From Streptomyces sp. cg36 (GTDB lineage Bacteria > Actinomycetota > Actinomycetes > Streptomycetales > Streptomycetaceae): DNA of 64,000 nt. Below are positions 9,529 to 18,322 of the stretch, piece after piece (the first letter of the stretch is position 1; each line of letters starts with the position of its first letter). The DNA lies in NCBI RefSeq assembly GCF_041080675.1, contig NZ_CP163520.1, forward strand, positions 3,162,001-3,226,000. Direction: 5' to 3'. The notes below the pieces were generated by a model, which saw nothing but the letters and a program-made list of their open reading frames with translations, did no database searches and was not told the DNA's origin. Made by a program: the position numbers and the translations under genes.

Positions 9529-10578
9529 ATGACAGAGCGCAGCACGTCCGACGCCGGTGCCGCCATGTCACCACCGGCGCCACCGCACCCGCCACCCCCA
9601 CCGGAAGCGGAGGGCGCGGAGGGTGCCGCGGTTGCGGCGGCCGACGCGCCCGAGCCGGAGTCCGGCTCCAAGGCGGAGTTCGAGGGCGGGAGCGATCCCG
9701 AGGGCGCGAGCGAGTCGGAGGACGCGAGCGAGTCCGAGCCCGCGCCCGGTTACGCCACCCCCATCGAGGCGTTCGAAGCGCTCTACGCGGCCTGCGCCAC
9801 CCCGCTCGTCCAGCAGGCGTACCTGCTGACCGGGCGCCGACGGCTCTCGCGCGAGGCGGTCGAGCGCGCCTTCCACCTCGCCTGGCAGCACTGGCCCGAG
9901 GTGGCCACCGACGCGGACCCCGGCGGCTGGGTACGGGCCGCCGCGCACGACTACGCGCTCTCCCCCTGGCACCGCTTCCGCCGGGTGCACCGGCACCCCG
10001 ACCACCCCCCGGCCGACCCGGGGCTGCGGGCGCTGCTGCTGGCCCTGCTCGACCTGCCGCCCTCGTACCGCCGCACGCTGCTGCTCTACGACGGGCTCGG
10101 CCTCGATCTGCCCGAGACCGCCGCCGAGACCCAGGCGAGCACCCCGGCCGCCGCCAGCCGTCTCGTCCACGCGCGCGAGGCGGTCGTCGCCCGGGTGCCG
10201 GAACTGGCCGCCGCGGCCACCCCCGAGGCCCTCTCCGAGCTGCTGCGCGCCCGGATCGGCGCGCTCGCCGCGGCCGAGCCGGGCAAGGCCGCCCGGCTGC
10301 CGGGGGCGGGGGGCGTGCGGTACCGGGGCGAGCGCCGCATCCAGGTCTGGACGCGCGCCGCCGTCGCGCTGACGGCCGCCGTGGCGGGCGCCACGGCGTT
10401 CACGGTCTCCACCGCGCCCACCCACTACATCCCGCCCGTCACACCTGGTCAGCGGGTGGAGGGCGTGCCGCTCAACAGCGGCCCGCAGCGGGTGACCGAA
10501 GAGCACATGGAACTGCACCGCAAGCTGCTCAACGAACCCGTCCACGGCCCGGAACGGCTGGTTCCGGAGTTCCGCTAG
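9529..10578 (+). CDS. Membrane-anchored sigma-70-like protein
   Basis: This encodes 349 residues. Residues 1-75 are acidic and low-complexity (ESEDASESEPA). Residues about 80-150 resemble ECF sigma region 2 (FEALYAACATPLVQQAYLLT, then WQHWPEVATDADPGGWVRAA). Residues about 165-225 resemble region 4, including the usual LLDLPPSYRRTLLLYDGLGL and LPETAAETQASTPAAASRLV. A membrane helix follows (AAVALTAAVAGATAFTV) with a short outer tail. The fold is sigma-like, but typical -10 recognition residues are not obvious and the protein is tethered. It may be a membrane-held sigma factor or a repurposed sigma domain. Confidence 0.75.
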   Translation: MTERSTSDAGAAMSPPAPPHPPPPPEAEGAEGAAVAAADAPEPESGSKAEFEGGSDPEGASESEDASESEPAPGYATPIEAFEALYAACATPLVQQAYLLTGRRRLSREAVERAFHLAWQHWPEVATDADPGGWVRAAAHDYALSPWHRFRRVHRHPDHPPADPGLRALLLALLDLPPSYRRTLLLYDGLGLDLPETAAETQASTPAAASRLVHAREAVVARVPELAAAATPEALSELLRARIGALAAAEPGKAARLPGAGGVRYRGERRIQVWTRAAVALTAAVAGATAFTVSTAPTHYIPPVTPGQRVEGVPLNSGPQRVTEEHMELHRKLLNEPVHGPERLVPEFR

Positions 10579-10640
10579 CGAGCCCGCCCCCGGCGGTCCG
10601 CCAGCGAGCCGCCCCGGCGCACGGCCGCGGGAACGCGCGT

Positions 10641-10672
10641 GGGCCCGCACCCCCGTCCAGGGGTGCGGGCCC
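10641..10672. terminator. Bidirectional terminator, 13-bp perfect stem
   Basis: GGGCCCGCACCCC (10641-10653) and GGGGTGCGGGCCC (10660-10672) are exact complements with a 6-nt loop. They lie between the convergent sigma-like gene (ends 10578) and sucD (ends 10712). Confidence 0.85.
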
Positions 10673-10711
10673 GCGCGCTGGGCGAAACCGCCCGAACCGC
10701 CGACCGGAAGG

Positions 10712-11596
10712 TCAGCCCGCGAGGATCTCGCGCGCCAGCTTGGCCGTCTCGGTCGGCGTCTTGCCGACCTTGACGCCCGCGGCCTCCAGGGCCTCCTTCT
10801 TGGCCTGCGCCGTGCCGGAGGAGCCGGAGACGATGGCGCCGGCGTGGCCCATGGTCTTGCCCTCGGGCGCGGTGAAGCCCGCGACGTAGCCGACGACCGG
10901 CTTGGTCACGTTGGCCTTGATGAAGTCGGCCGCGCGCTCCTCGGCGTCGCCGCCGATCTCACCGATCATGACGATCAGGTCGGTCTCGGGGTCGGCCTCG
11001 AACGCGGCGAGCGCGTCGATGTGCGTGGTGCCGATGACCGGGTCGCCACCGATGCCGACGGCCGACGAGAAGCCGATGTCACGGAGCTCGTACATCATCT
11101 GGTACGTCAGCGTGCCGGACTTCGAGACCAAGCCGATACGGCCCGGCTTGGTGATGTCGCCCGGGATGATGCCGGCGTTGGACTGGCCCGGCGTGATCAG
11201 ACCGGGGCAGTTCGGGCCGATGATGCGGGTCTTGTTGCCCTTCGAGCCCGCGTACGCCCAGAAGGCGGCGGAGTCGTGGACGGCGATGCCCTCGGTGATC
11301 ACCACGGCGAGCGGGATCTCGGCGTCGATGGCCTCGACCACGGCGGCCTTGGCGAAGGCCGGCGGCACGAAGAGGACGGAGACGTTGGCGCCCGTCTTCT
11401 CCATCGCCTCGGCGACGGAGCCGAAGACCGGGACCTCGGTGCCGTCGAAGTCGACGGTCGTGCCGGCCTTGCGCGGGTTCACGCCACCGACGATGTTGGT
11501 GCCGTCGGCCAGCATGAGCTTGGTGTGCTTCATGCCCGTGGCACCGGTCATGCCCTGGACGATGACCTTGCTGTCCTTGTTGAGGAAGATAGCCAT
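10712..11596 (-). CDS. sucD: Succinyl-CoA synthetase (ADP-forming) subunit alpha
   Basis: With SucC this makes the TCA-cycle enzyme converting succinyl-CoA to succinate with substrate-level phosphorylation. The 294 residues show the CoA-binding fold ([19 protein letters not shown]), the nucleotide/CoA region [12 protein letters not shown] and [20 protein letters not shown]. The phosphohistidine segment is [13 protein letters not shown]. It lies 21 bp behind sucC in one operon. The length is normal. Confidence 0.98.
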   Translation of the reverse strand: MAIFLNKDSKVIVQGMTGATGMKHTKLMLADGTNIVGGVNPRKAGTTVDFDGTEVPVFGSVAEAMEKTGANVSVLFVPPAFAKAAVVEAIDAEIPLAVVITEGIAVHDSAAFWAYAGSKGNKTRIIGPNCPGLITPGQSNAGIIPGDITKPGRIGLVSKSGTLTYQMMYELRDIGFSSAVGIGGDPVIGTTHIDALAAFEADPETDLIVMIGEIGGDAEERAADFIKANVTKPVVGYVAGFTAPEGKTMGHAGAIVSGSSGTAQAKKEALEAAGVKVGKTPTETAKLAREILAG

Positions 11597-11617
11597 GGCT
11601 TTTCTTTCCCTCGTCCC

Positions 11618-12796
11618 TTACTTCGCAGCCGCGAGCTCGGCGGCCTTGTCGGCCGCGCCGTCCATGGTGTCCACGCGCTGGACCAGCGGGTGGTTGGCGT
11701 CCGACAGGATCTTGCGACCCAGCTCCGCGTTGTTGCCGTCGAGGCGCACGACCAGCGGCTTCTCGACCTTCTCACCCTTGGAGGCCAGCAGCTCCAGGGC
11801 CTGGACGATGCCGTTGGCGACCTCGTCGCAGGCGGTGATGCCACCGAAGACGTTGACGAAGACGGACTTGACGTCCGAGTCGCCCAGGATGATCTCCAGG
11901 CCGTTCGCCATGACCTCGGCGGAGGCGCCGCCGCCGATGTCGAGGAAGTTGGCCGGCTTCACGCCGCCGTGGTTCTCACCGGCGTACGCGACGACGTCCA
12001 GGGTGCTCATGACGAGACCCGCGCCGTTGCCGATGATGCCGACCTCGCCGTCGAGCTTCACGTAGTTGAGGTTCTTGGCCTTGGCGGCAGCCTCAAGGGG
12101 GTTGGCCGCGGCCTTGTCCTCCAGGGCCTCGTGCTCCGGCTGACGGAACTCGGCGTTCTCGTCCAGGGACACCTTGCCGTCGAGGGCCAGGATGCGGCCG
12201 TCCTTGGTCTTCACCAGCGGGTTGACCTCGACGAGGAGCGCGTCCTCGGCGACGAAGGTCTTCCACAGGGTGACCAGGGCCTCGGCGACGCCCTCGGCCA
12301 CGTCGGCCGGGAACTTCGCCAGGGCCACGATCTCGCGGGCCTTCTCGATGTCGACGCCGTCGACGGCGTTGACCGGGACCTTCGCGAGGGCCTCGGGGGT
12401 CTTCTCCGCGACCTCCTCGATGTCCATGCCGCCCTGCACCGACGCCATGGCGAGGAAGGTGCGGTTGGTGCGGTCCAGGAGGTACGAGACGTAGTACTCC
12501 GCCTCGATCTCCGGCGACAGCTCGGCGATCATCACCTTGTGGACCGTGTGGCCCTTGATGTCCATGCCGAGGATGTCCGTCGCGCGGGCGACGGCCTCGT
12601 CCGCGTTCGCCGCCAGCTTCACGCCGCCGGCCTTGCCGCGGCCGCCGACCTTCACCTGCGCCTTGACGACGGACTTGCCGCCCAGCCGCTCGGTCGCCTC
12701 GCGGGCTGCCTCAGGCGTGTCGATCACTTCACCGGCCAGCACCGGTACACCGTGCTTGGCGAAGAGGTCCCTCGCCTGGTACTCGAACAGGTCCAC
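11618..12796 (-). CDS. sucC: Succinyl-CoA synthetase (ADP-forming) subunit beta
   Basis: This encodes 392 residues with the ATP-grasp N-terminus ([40 protein letters not shown]) and the C-terminal ligase domain ([20 protein letters not shown]). The start is GTG at 12796 after the Shine-Dalgarno AAAGGGACGG. It is the first gene of the sucCD operon. A Crp-like palindrome lies about 180 bp upstream. Confidence 0.98.
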   Translation of the reverse strand: MDLFEYQARDLFAKHGVPVLAGEVIDTPEAAREATERLGGKSVVKAQVKVGGRGKAGGVKLAANADEAVARATDILGMDIKGHTVHKVMIAELSPEIEAEYYVSYLLDRTNRTFLAMASVQGGMDIEEVAEKTPEALAKVPVNAVDGVDIEKAREIVALAKFPADVAEGVAEALVTLWKTFVAEDALLVEVNPLVKTKDGRILALDGKVSLDENAEFRQPEHEALEDKAAANPLEAAAKAKNLNYVKLDGEVGIIGNGAGLVMSTLDVVAYAGENHGGVKPANFLDIGGGASAEVMANGLEIILGDSDVKSVFVNVFGGITACDEVANGIVQALELLASKGEKVEKPLVVRLDGNNAELGRKILSDANHPLVQRVDTMDGAADKAAELAAAK

Positions 12797-12976
12797 GCGC
12801 GTCCGTCCCTTTTCAGTGGTCTCGCGGTTCGTTGTCTGCGTGGGCGTGCCGCGAAGGGCAACGTGACGGCGCTGTCACTGAGGGAGGCGTACACGGTGTC
12901 CGGGCACGCGGCATGTCCGTCTCGCAGGTTATCCCCGCAGGACCGAGCTCCCTAAATCGCAGATCACACCGGAGCG

Positions 12977-12990
12977 GTGATACCTGTCAC
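12977..12990. promoter_or_regulatory. Crp-like palindrome upstream of sucCD
   Basis: GTGATACCTGTCAC fits GTGA-N6-TCAC and the published S. coelicolor Crp consensus GTG-N6-G-N-CAC. It sits in the 205-bp gap between the VWA gene stop (13002) and the sucC start (12796), in a segment with further short repeats (CAGATCAC twice). Confidence 0.45.
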
Positions 12991-13001
12991 AGATCACCTG
13001 C

Positions 13002-14345
13002 TCACAGCGTGTCAGGTATCGGCAGAGCCCGCTTCTCGATCGCCGCCGCCATGATCGCCGGGAAGAGGTCGGGCGTGCACGCGAAAGCGGGCGCACCCAG
13101 GGCGGACAGGGCCGCCGCGTGGTCGTGGTCATAGGCCGGGGCGCCTTCGTCCGAGAGGGCGAGCAGCGCCACGAACCGCACTCCCGACGCCTTCATCGCC
13201 GCGACCCGCTTCAGCATCTCGTCACGGATGCCTCCCTCGTAAAGATCACTGATCAGCACGACGACGGTTTCGGCAGGACGGGTGATGCGGGACTGGCAGT
13301 AGGCCAGCGCCCGGTTGATGTCGGTGCCGCCGCCGAGCTGGGTCCCGAACAGCACGTCCACCGGGTCGTCGAGCTGGTCGGTGAGGTCGACGACCGCCGT
13401 GTCGAAGACCACCAGCCGGGTGGAGATCGACCGCATGGAGGCGAGGACGGCGCCGAAGACCGCGGCGTGGACCACCGAGGCCGCCATCGAGCCGGACTGG
13501 TCGACGCAGAGGATCACGTCCTTCTTCACGGCCCGGTCGGCCCGTGCGTACCCCACCAGCCGGTCCGGGACGACCGTGCCGTGCTCCGGCAGGTAGTTCT
13601 TGAGGTTGGCGCGGATGGTGCGGTCCCAGTCGATGTCCCGGTGGCGCGGCCGTCCGGTCCGGGCCGACCGGTCGAGCGCGCCCGTCAGCGTCGCCCTCGT
13701 CCGGGCCGCCAGCCGCTTCTCCAGGTCCTCGGTGACCTTGCGGACGACCGTACGGGCCGTCTCCCTGGTGGTCTCCGGCATCGCCTTGGCGAGCGAGAGC
13801 AGGGTGCCGACCAGATGGACGTCCGGCTCGACGGCCGCCAGCATCTCCGGCTCCAGGAGCAGCGCGGCCAGCCCCAGCCGGTCGATCGCGTCGCGCTGCA
13901 TCACCTGGACCACCGGGCCGGGGAAGTACGTACGGATGTCGCCGAGCCACCGGGCCACCCCCGGCGCGGACGCGCCGAGCCCGGCGCCCCGGTCCCCGGC
14001 CGCGCCCCGGCCGCCCGCCCCGCCCCCGTACAGCGCGGACAGGGCGCCGTCCATCGCCGCGTCCCGCCCGGCGAGCACCCGTCCCGTACCGTCCGCGCCG
14101 GACTCCCCGCCCAGCACCATCCGCCACCGCCGCAGCCGCTCGTCGGGGGTGGCGGTGGCAGTGGCAGTGGCAGTGGCAGTGGCGGATGGTGTCGGGGTCG
14201 GTGCGGACGCGGGGGCGGGGGCCGGTGTCGCGGCCGACGCGGACGTTGGGGCCGGGGCGGCCGGGGCGGCGGCCGGGAGGGCCGAGGCTGCGGCCGGTGT
14301 CGGTGTCGGTGTCGGTGTTGCTGTCGGTGTGGATCGTGTGGTCAC
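13002..14345 (-). CDS. VWA-domain protein of the MoxR/DUF5682/VWA operon
   Basis: About 447 residues. Residues 1-75 are a Thr/Pro and Ala/Thr dipeptide repeat region coded by 6-bp microsatellites. The helical middle part begins DERLRRWRMVLGG. The C-terminal half is a von Willebrand A domain with a complete metal site: CVDQSGSMAASVV (DxSxS), GGGTDINRAL (Thr) and LISDLYEGG (Asp). The GTG start overlaps the upstream stop by 4 bp (GTGA), so it is coupled to DUF5682. VWA partners of MoxR ATPases usually act as adaptors that bring client complexes. E. coli YehP is the likely counterpart, from memory. A start downstream of the repeats is possible. Confidence 0.88.
   Translation of the reverse strand: MTTRSTPTATPTPTPTPAAASALPAAAPAAPAPTSASAATPAPAPASAPTPTPSATATATATATATPDERLRRWRMVLGGESGADGTGRVLAGRDAAMDGALSALYGGGAGGRGAAGDRGAGLGASAPGVARWLGDIRTYFPGPVVQVMQRDAIDRLGLAALLLEPEMLAAVEPDVHLVGTLLSLAKAMPETTRETARTVVRKVTEDLEKRLAARTRATLTGALDRSARTGRPRHRDIDWDRTIRANLKNYLPEHGTVVPDRLVGYARADRAVKKDVILCVDQSGSMAASVVHAAVFGAVLASMRSISTRLVVFDTAVVDLTDQLDDPVDVLFGTQLGGGTDINRALAYCQSRITRPAETVVVLISDLYEGGIRDEMLKRVAAMKASGVRFVALLALSDEGAPAYDHDHAAALSALGAPAFACTPDLFPAIMAAAIEKRALPIPDTL
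14151..14331. repeat. Hexanucleotide microsatellites inside the VWA gene
   Basis: At 14151-14186 the unit GGCAGT repeats (four perfect copies with degenerate flanks), and at 14296-14331 GGTGTC repeats (three perfect copies, then variants). On the coding strand they give alternating Ala/Thr and Thr/Pro. Six-base units keep the frame, so copy number can vary without breaking the gene. Confidence 0.85.
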
Positions 14346-17050
14346 TGGCCCGCCCCCATGAGGTCCGTGTTCCTGATGTCCCGGCCGGCGGCTGCCCTCC
14401 GGCCCCCGGTGTTGGCACCGTCCGCGCCCAGCAGCAGACGCAGCAGCGGCTCCACCGCGTCGGCGCGCTCCTCGTCGAACCCCGGGCCGAAGCCGGGGAC
14501 AGCGGTGGCCGCCGGGGAGGGACCGGTGCCGCCCGGGCCGCGCCGGACCAGCTCGCCCAGCGTGCGGCGGACCCCCGGCTCGTACGCCGAGAACGTGCGC
14601 CGCAGCAGGGGCAGCACATCGGTGAACGCGTCAGCCGGGACACCGGTCAGCCAGGTGTCGACCAGGGCGAGCAGCCGCTCGTCGTGGACCAGCAGCATCC
14701 CGCCGCCCGACGCGCCCCCGACGAACCCCTCTATCCAGGCCGCCGCGTCGCCCGGCGGCGTCCCGGCCGACAGCGCGAGGCCCATGTGCCGCTCGGCCTC
14801 GCCGCCGGCGAGCCGCCCCTCGTCCAGCAGCAGCCGCACCGCCCGCCCCCGGATCTCGCCCGGGACCGAGTCCCGCCCGGCGACTCGGGCGAGCACGGCC
14901 GTCCAGCGGTCGCGCAGGCCCGGCCCTCCGGCGGGCGCGTCCGCGAGCAGGGCCATGGCCGCGTGCACGTCGTCGATCCGGCGGCGCATCTCGGTGGCGC
15001 CGTCCGCGTCCAGGCCCGTACAGGCGGGCGGCAGGCCGACGCAGACCCGCTCGGCGAGCCCGGCCGCGACCTCTCCCAGGGCCTCGGTCCCGGTGCCCCG
15101 CACGTCCCCGTAGCGCAGGGTGCGGGCCAGGGCGGGCAGGGCCTGGGCGAGATGGGCCACGTCGGTGTCGAGCGCGGCGCGGTCGGCGAGCGCGCGCATC
15201 ACCACCGGGAGCGCGTCACCGAGTCCGGCCAGCAGGCACCGCTCGGCGAGCGAGGTGATCTCCCCCAGGACGGTCGCCGCCCCGGCCGCCGCCTCGGCGC
15301 GCGCGGTGGCGGCGGCCAGCACGGTCGTGCCCCACACCCCGGCCTCGGCGACCCGCACCGAGAGCTCCGGCTCCCAGCTCAGCCGCCAGCTCTCCCGGAA
15401 GGTTCCGGTGCTGCCCCGGCCCGCCGCCTGCTCGCCCCAGCCGACGCCCAGGAGGCACAGCCGGTGGAGCAGCCGGCTGCGCGCGGCGTCGGTCTCCTTG
15501 CGCAGGTCGAGGTCCAACTCCCGCTCCGCCGCCTCCGGTTTGAGCCGCAGGGTGCGCTGGGTGCGGGTGAGGTCGCGCTGCAGGGGTACGGCCGGGGCGC
15601 CGTCCGGGACCTCGCCGAGCACGTCCCCGACCACGAGCCGGTCGTGAACGAGGGCGAGCGGTACGTCCGAGCCCTCGCACATCACCGCCCGCACCGCGTC
15701 CGTGGTCTCGGTCAGGCCCGGCAGCGGGCGCCCGCGCAGGGCGGCCAGCGTCCCCGCGAGCCGTACCGCCTCGATCACATGGGCGGACGACACCGGCCGG
15801 TCCTCGGCGCGCAGCAGCCCGGCGACCTTGGTCATCCACCGTTCCACCGGCCGGTCCGGGGCGGCGAAGAGGTGGCCGTACCACCCGGGCGAGTCGACGC
15901 CCGCGCCGTAGCCGCTGCGGCGGGCGAGGCGGCGGTGGGTCCAGGGCACCCAGGTCAGCTCGGCCTTGACCTTGGGGAGGCCCTTGAGGAGTGCCTGGTC
16001 GGCGGCGGCCGTGGTCCGGGCGGCGAGCGCGGGCACGTGCCAGGCACCGCACACCACCGCGACCTCGTCCCCGAACGCCCGCCGCGCTGACCGCAGTTGC
16101 TTGCGCATGTACGCCTCGCGGACCAGGTCGCGCGCGTGGCCGCCGTCCCCGTACACCTCGCGCAACGCGGCCATGGCCTCGCCCAGGACCTCGAACGGGC
16201 CGTACGGGTCCGTGCGCGCGGCGCCGACGCGGTGCTCCACCACGTCCTCCCACCAGGACTCAGGGTCGTCGTACCCGGCGGCCCCGGCGAGCGCGCCGAG
16301 GGGGTCGAGGCGGAGGGAGCCGGCCTCGACCGCCGTCGCCTCCGGGCCGAAGCCGCGCCCGGGCCCCGGCCGGGATGCGGATCCGGTCCCCGGATCGGGC
16401 TCGGATCCCGTCCCCGGTCCGGATTCGGGGCCAGCCTCCGGCCCGGACTCGGCCCCGAGCCCAGTCCCCGGCCCAGGTTCGGCTCCGGCCCTCGGCCCGG
16501 ACCCGGATCCAGCCCCCGGCCCAGGCTCGGTTCCAAGCCCCGCCCCCTGCCCGGACTCCGGGCCCTGCCCGCACTGATGGTCGGGGTTCAAGTCGGGGTT
16601 CAACTCGCGCCCCGACTCCCGTCCTTGCCCCTGCTCCTCATGGGTCCGCTCCCGCTCGTCCCGCGTGCGCTCCTCCGGCGCCGCGAGGGAGTGGGCCGCC
16701 GGGAGGTCGATGAAGCGGACCTCCGCGCCCGCCTCCAGGGCCCACCGCAGCGCCACCCACTCCGGCGAGAACTCCGCCATCGGCCAGAACGACGCCCGGC
16801 GCGGGTCGTCCACCACATGCGCGAGCAGGGCGACCGGCGGGCGCATCGCGGGGTCGGCGGCCAGCGCGAGCAGCGCGTCGGCCTCGGGCGGCCCCTCGAT
16901 CAGCACCGCCCGGGGCCGCGCCGCCTCCAGCACCGCCCGCACGGCCCGCGCCGAGCCCGGGCCGTGGTGGCGCACCCCGAGCAGCCAGGGGCCGGGCGGC
17001 GGCGCGGCCGGGTCCGCCGAGACCGGGCCCACCGGGGCCGGGCCCGTCAT
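14342..17050 (-). CDS. DUF5682 family protein
   Basis: This encodes 902 residues. The N-terminus PWLLGVRHHGPGSARAVRAV with VLIEGPPEADALLAL is characteristic of DUF5682. The segment DEVAVVCGAWHVPAL and later helical repeats also fit. A Gly/Pro/Ser/Glu low-complexity insert of about 100 residues (near 130-240) is coded by repetitive DNA around 16370-16600. It overlaps the MoxR gene by 4 bp upstream and the VWA gene by 4 bp downstream, so all three are translationally coupled. Biochemical function is unknown. E. coli YehM is probably its counterpart, which suggests an old, widely kept MoxR-linked complex. Confidence 0.85.
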   Translation of the reverse strand: MTGPAPVGPVSADPAAPPPGPWLLGVRHHGPGSARAVRAVLEAARPRAVLIEGPPEADALLALAADPAMRPPVALLAHVVDDPRRASFWPMAEFSPEWVALRWALEAGAEVRFIDLPAAHSLAAPEERTRDERERTHEEQGQGRESGRELNPDLNPDHQCGQGPESGQGAGLGTEPGPGAGSGSGPRAGAEPGPGTGLGAESGPEAGPESGPGTGSEPDPGTGSASRPGPGRGFGPEATAVEAGSLRLDPLGALAGAAGYDDPESWWEDVVEHRVGAARTDPYGPFEVLGEAMAALREVYGDGGHARDLVREAYMRKQLRSARRAFGDEVAVVCGAWHVPALAARTTAAADQALLKGLPKVKAELTWVPWTHRRLARRSGYGAGVDSPGWYGHLFAAPDRPVERWMTKVAGLLRAEDRPVSSAHVIEAVRLAGTLAALRGRPLPGLTETTDAVRAVMCEGSDVPLALVHDRLVVGDVLGEVPDGAPAVPLQRDLTRTQRTLRLKPEAAERELDLDLRKETDAARSRLLHRLCLLGVGWGEQAAGRGSTGTFRESWRLSWEPELSVRVAEAGVWGTTVLAAATARAEAAAGAATVLGEITSLAERCLLAGLGDALPVVMRALADRAALDTDVAHLAQALPALARTLRYGDVRGTGTEALGEVAAGLAERVCVGLPPACTGLDADGATEMRRRIDDVHAAMALLADAPAGGPGLRDRWTAVLARVAGRDSVPGEIRGRAVRLLLDEGRLAGGEAERHMGLALSAGTPPGDAAAWIEGFVGGASGGGMLLVHDERLLALVDTWLTGVPADAFTDVLPLLRRTFSAYEPGVRRTLGELVRRGPGGTGPSPAATAVPGFGPGFDEERADAVEPLLRLLLGADGANTGGRRAAAGRDIRNTDLMGAGQ

Positions 17051-18195
17051 GCCGACACCTCGCGGCAGGCCCGGTAGAAGTCCTTCCAGCCGTCCCGCTC
17101 ACGCACGACCGTCTCCAGGTACTCCTGCCAGACCAGCCGGTCCGCCGCCGGGTCCCGGACGACCGCGCCCAGGATGCCCGCCGCCATGTCGCCCGCGCGC
17201 AGCACGCCGTCCCCGAAGTGCGCCGCGAGCGCCAGGCCGCCCGTCACCACGGAGATCGCCTCGGCCGTGGAGAGCGTCCCGGAGGGGGATTTGAGCTTGG
17301 TCCGGCCGTCGTCCGTCACTCCGTCGCGCAGTTCGCGGAAGACCGTCACCACGCGGCGGATCTCCGCCATGCCGTCGGGCACGGCGGGCAGGTCGAGCGA
17401 GCGGCCGAGCTGGTCGACGCGGCGCGCGACGATGTCGACCTCCTCCTCGGCGGTGGCCGGCAGCGGCAGCACCACCGTGTTGAAGCGGCGGCGCAGGGCG
17501 CTGGAGAGTTCGTTGACCCCCCGGTCCCGGTCGTTGGCCGTGGCGATCAGGTTGAAGCCGCGCACCGCCTGCGTCTCCTGTCCCAGCTCCGGGATCGGCA
17601 GGGTCTTCTCGGACAGGATCGTGATCAGCGTGTCCTGGACGTCGGCGGGGATCCGGGTGAGCTCCTCGACCCGGGCCGTCATCCCCTCGGCCATGGCCCG
17701 CATGACCGGGCTGGGCACCAGGGCGGCCCGGCTGGGGCCGTGCGCGAGCAGTTGCGCGTAGTTCCACCCGTACCGGATCGCCTCTTCCGGGGTGCCCGCC
17801 GTGCCCTGCACGAGCAGCGTGGAGTCGCCGCTGACGGCGGCGGCCAGATGCTCGGAGACCCATGTCTTGGCCGTGCCGGGGACGCCGAGCAGGAGCAGGG
17901 CCCGGTCGGTGGCGAGCGTGGTGACGGCCACCTCGACGATGCGGCGCGGGCCCACGTACTTCGGGGTGATCACCGTGCCGTCGGGCAGGGAGCCGCCGAG
18001 GAGGTACGTGGCGACCGCCCATGGCGAGAGCTGCCAGCGGGCGGGCCGGGGCCGGTCGTCGGCGGCGGCCAGCGCCGTCAGTTCGTGCGCGAACGCCTGC
18101 TCGGCGTGCGGGCGCAGGGCCTGGGCGGCGCCCGCCTCGACGCCCGCCCCGGTCGCTGCCCCGAGCCCCGCGAAACCGGTTTCGGACATGCTCAT
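17047..18195 (-). CDS. MoxR-family AAA+ ATPase
   Basis: This encodes 382 residues. The ATPase core shows Walker A LLLLGVPGTAKTWVSEHLAA, the MoxR-type sensor region GFNLIATANDRDRGVNELSS and an arginine-finger context SSALRRRFNTVVLPLP. The segment IPADVQDTLITILSEKTLPI contains the MoxR pore and effector-like insert. MoxR ATPases act as chaperones that activate or remodel partners together with VWA proteins, here the VWA gene two steps downstream. It is the first gene of the minus-strand operon, next to the divergent SWIM gene and their shared inverted repeat. Confidence 0.93.
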   Translation of the reverse strand: MSMSETGFAGLGAATGAGVEAGAAQALRPHAEQAFAHELTALAAADDRPRPARWQLSPWAVATYLLGGSLPDGTVITPKYVGPRRIVEVAVTTLATDRALLLLGVPGTAKTWVSEHLAAAVSGDSTLLVQGTAGTPEEAIRYGWNYAQLLAHGPSRAALVPSPVMRAMAEGMTARVEELTRIPADVQDTLITILSEKTLPIPELGQETQAVRGFNLIATANDRDRGVNELSSALRRRFNTVVLPLPATAEEEVDIVARRVDQLGRSLDLPAVPDGMAEIRRVVTVFRELRDGVTDDGRTKLKSPSGTLSTAEAISVVTGGLALAAHFGDGVLRAGDMAAGILGAVVRDPAADRLVWQEYLETVVRERDGWKDFYRACREVSA

Positions 18196-18245
18196 GGATC
18201 CCCCTCCAGATCAGTCGACCCGATGTGCTTCCACGGTGCACCACG

Positions 18246-18302
18246 CCACTGACAATCAACCTCGACGAGGGTGAAACCGCAGGTCGGAGCGATTGTCAGT
18301 GG
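18246..18302. promoter_or_regulatory. 12-bp inverted repeat in the divergent MoxR/SWIM promoter
   Basis: CCACTGACAATC (18246-18257) and GATTGTCAGTGG (18291-18302) are perfect inverted copies 33 bp apart. The left arm is about 50 bp before the MoxR start and the right arm about 20 bp before the SWIM start. Each arm could be an operator half, or each could carry a promoter element. Either way the symmetry suggests that both operons are controlled together. Confidence 0.6.
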
Positions 18303-18322
18303 GGGCGGCTACCTTCGGGAGC

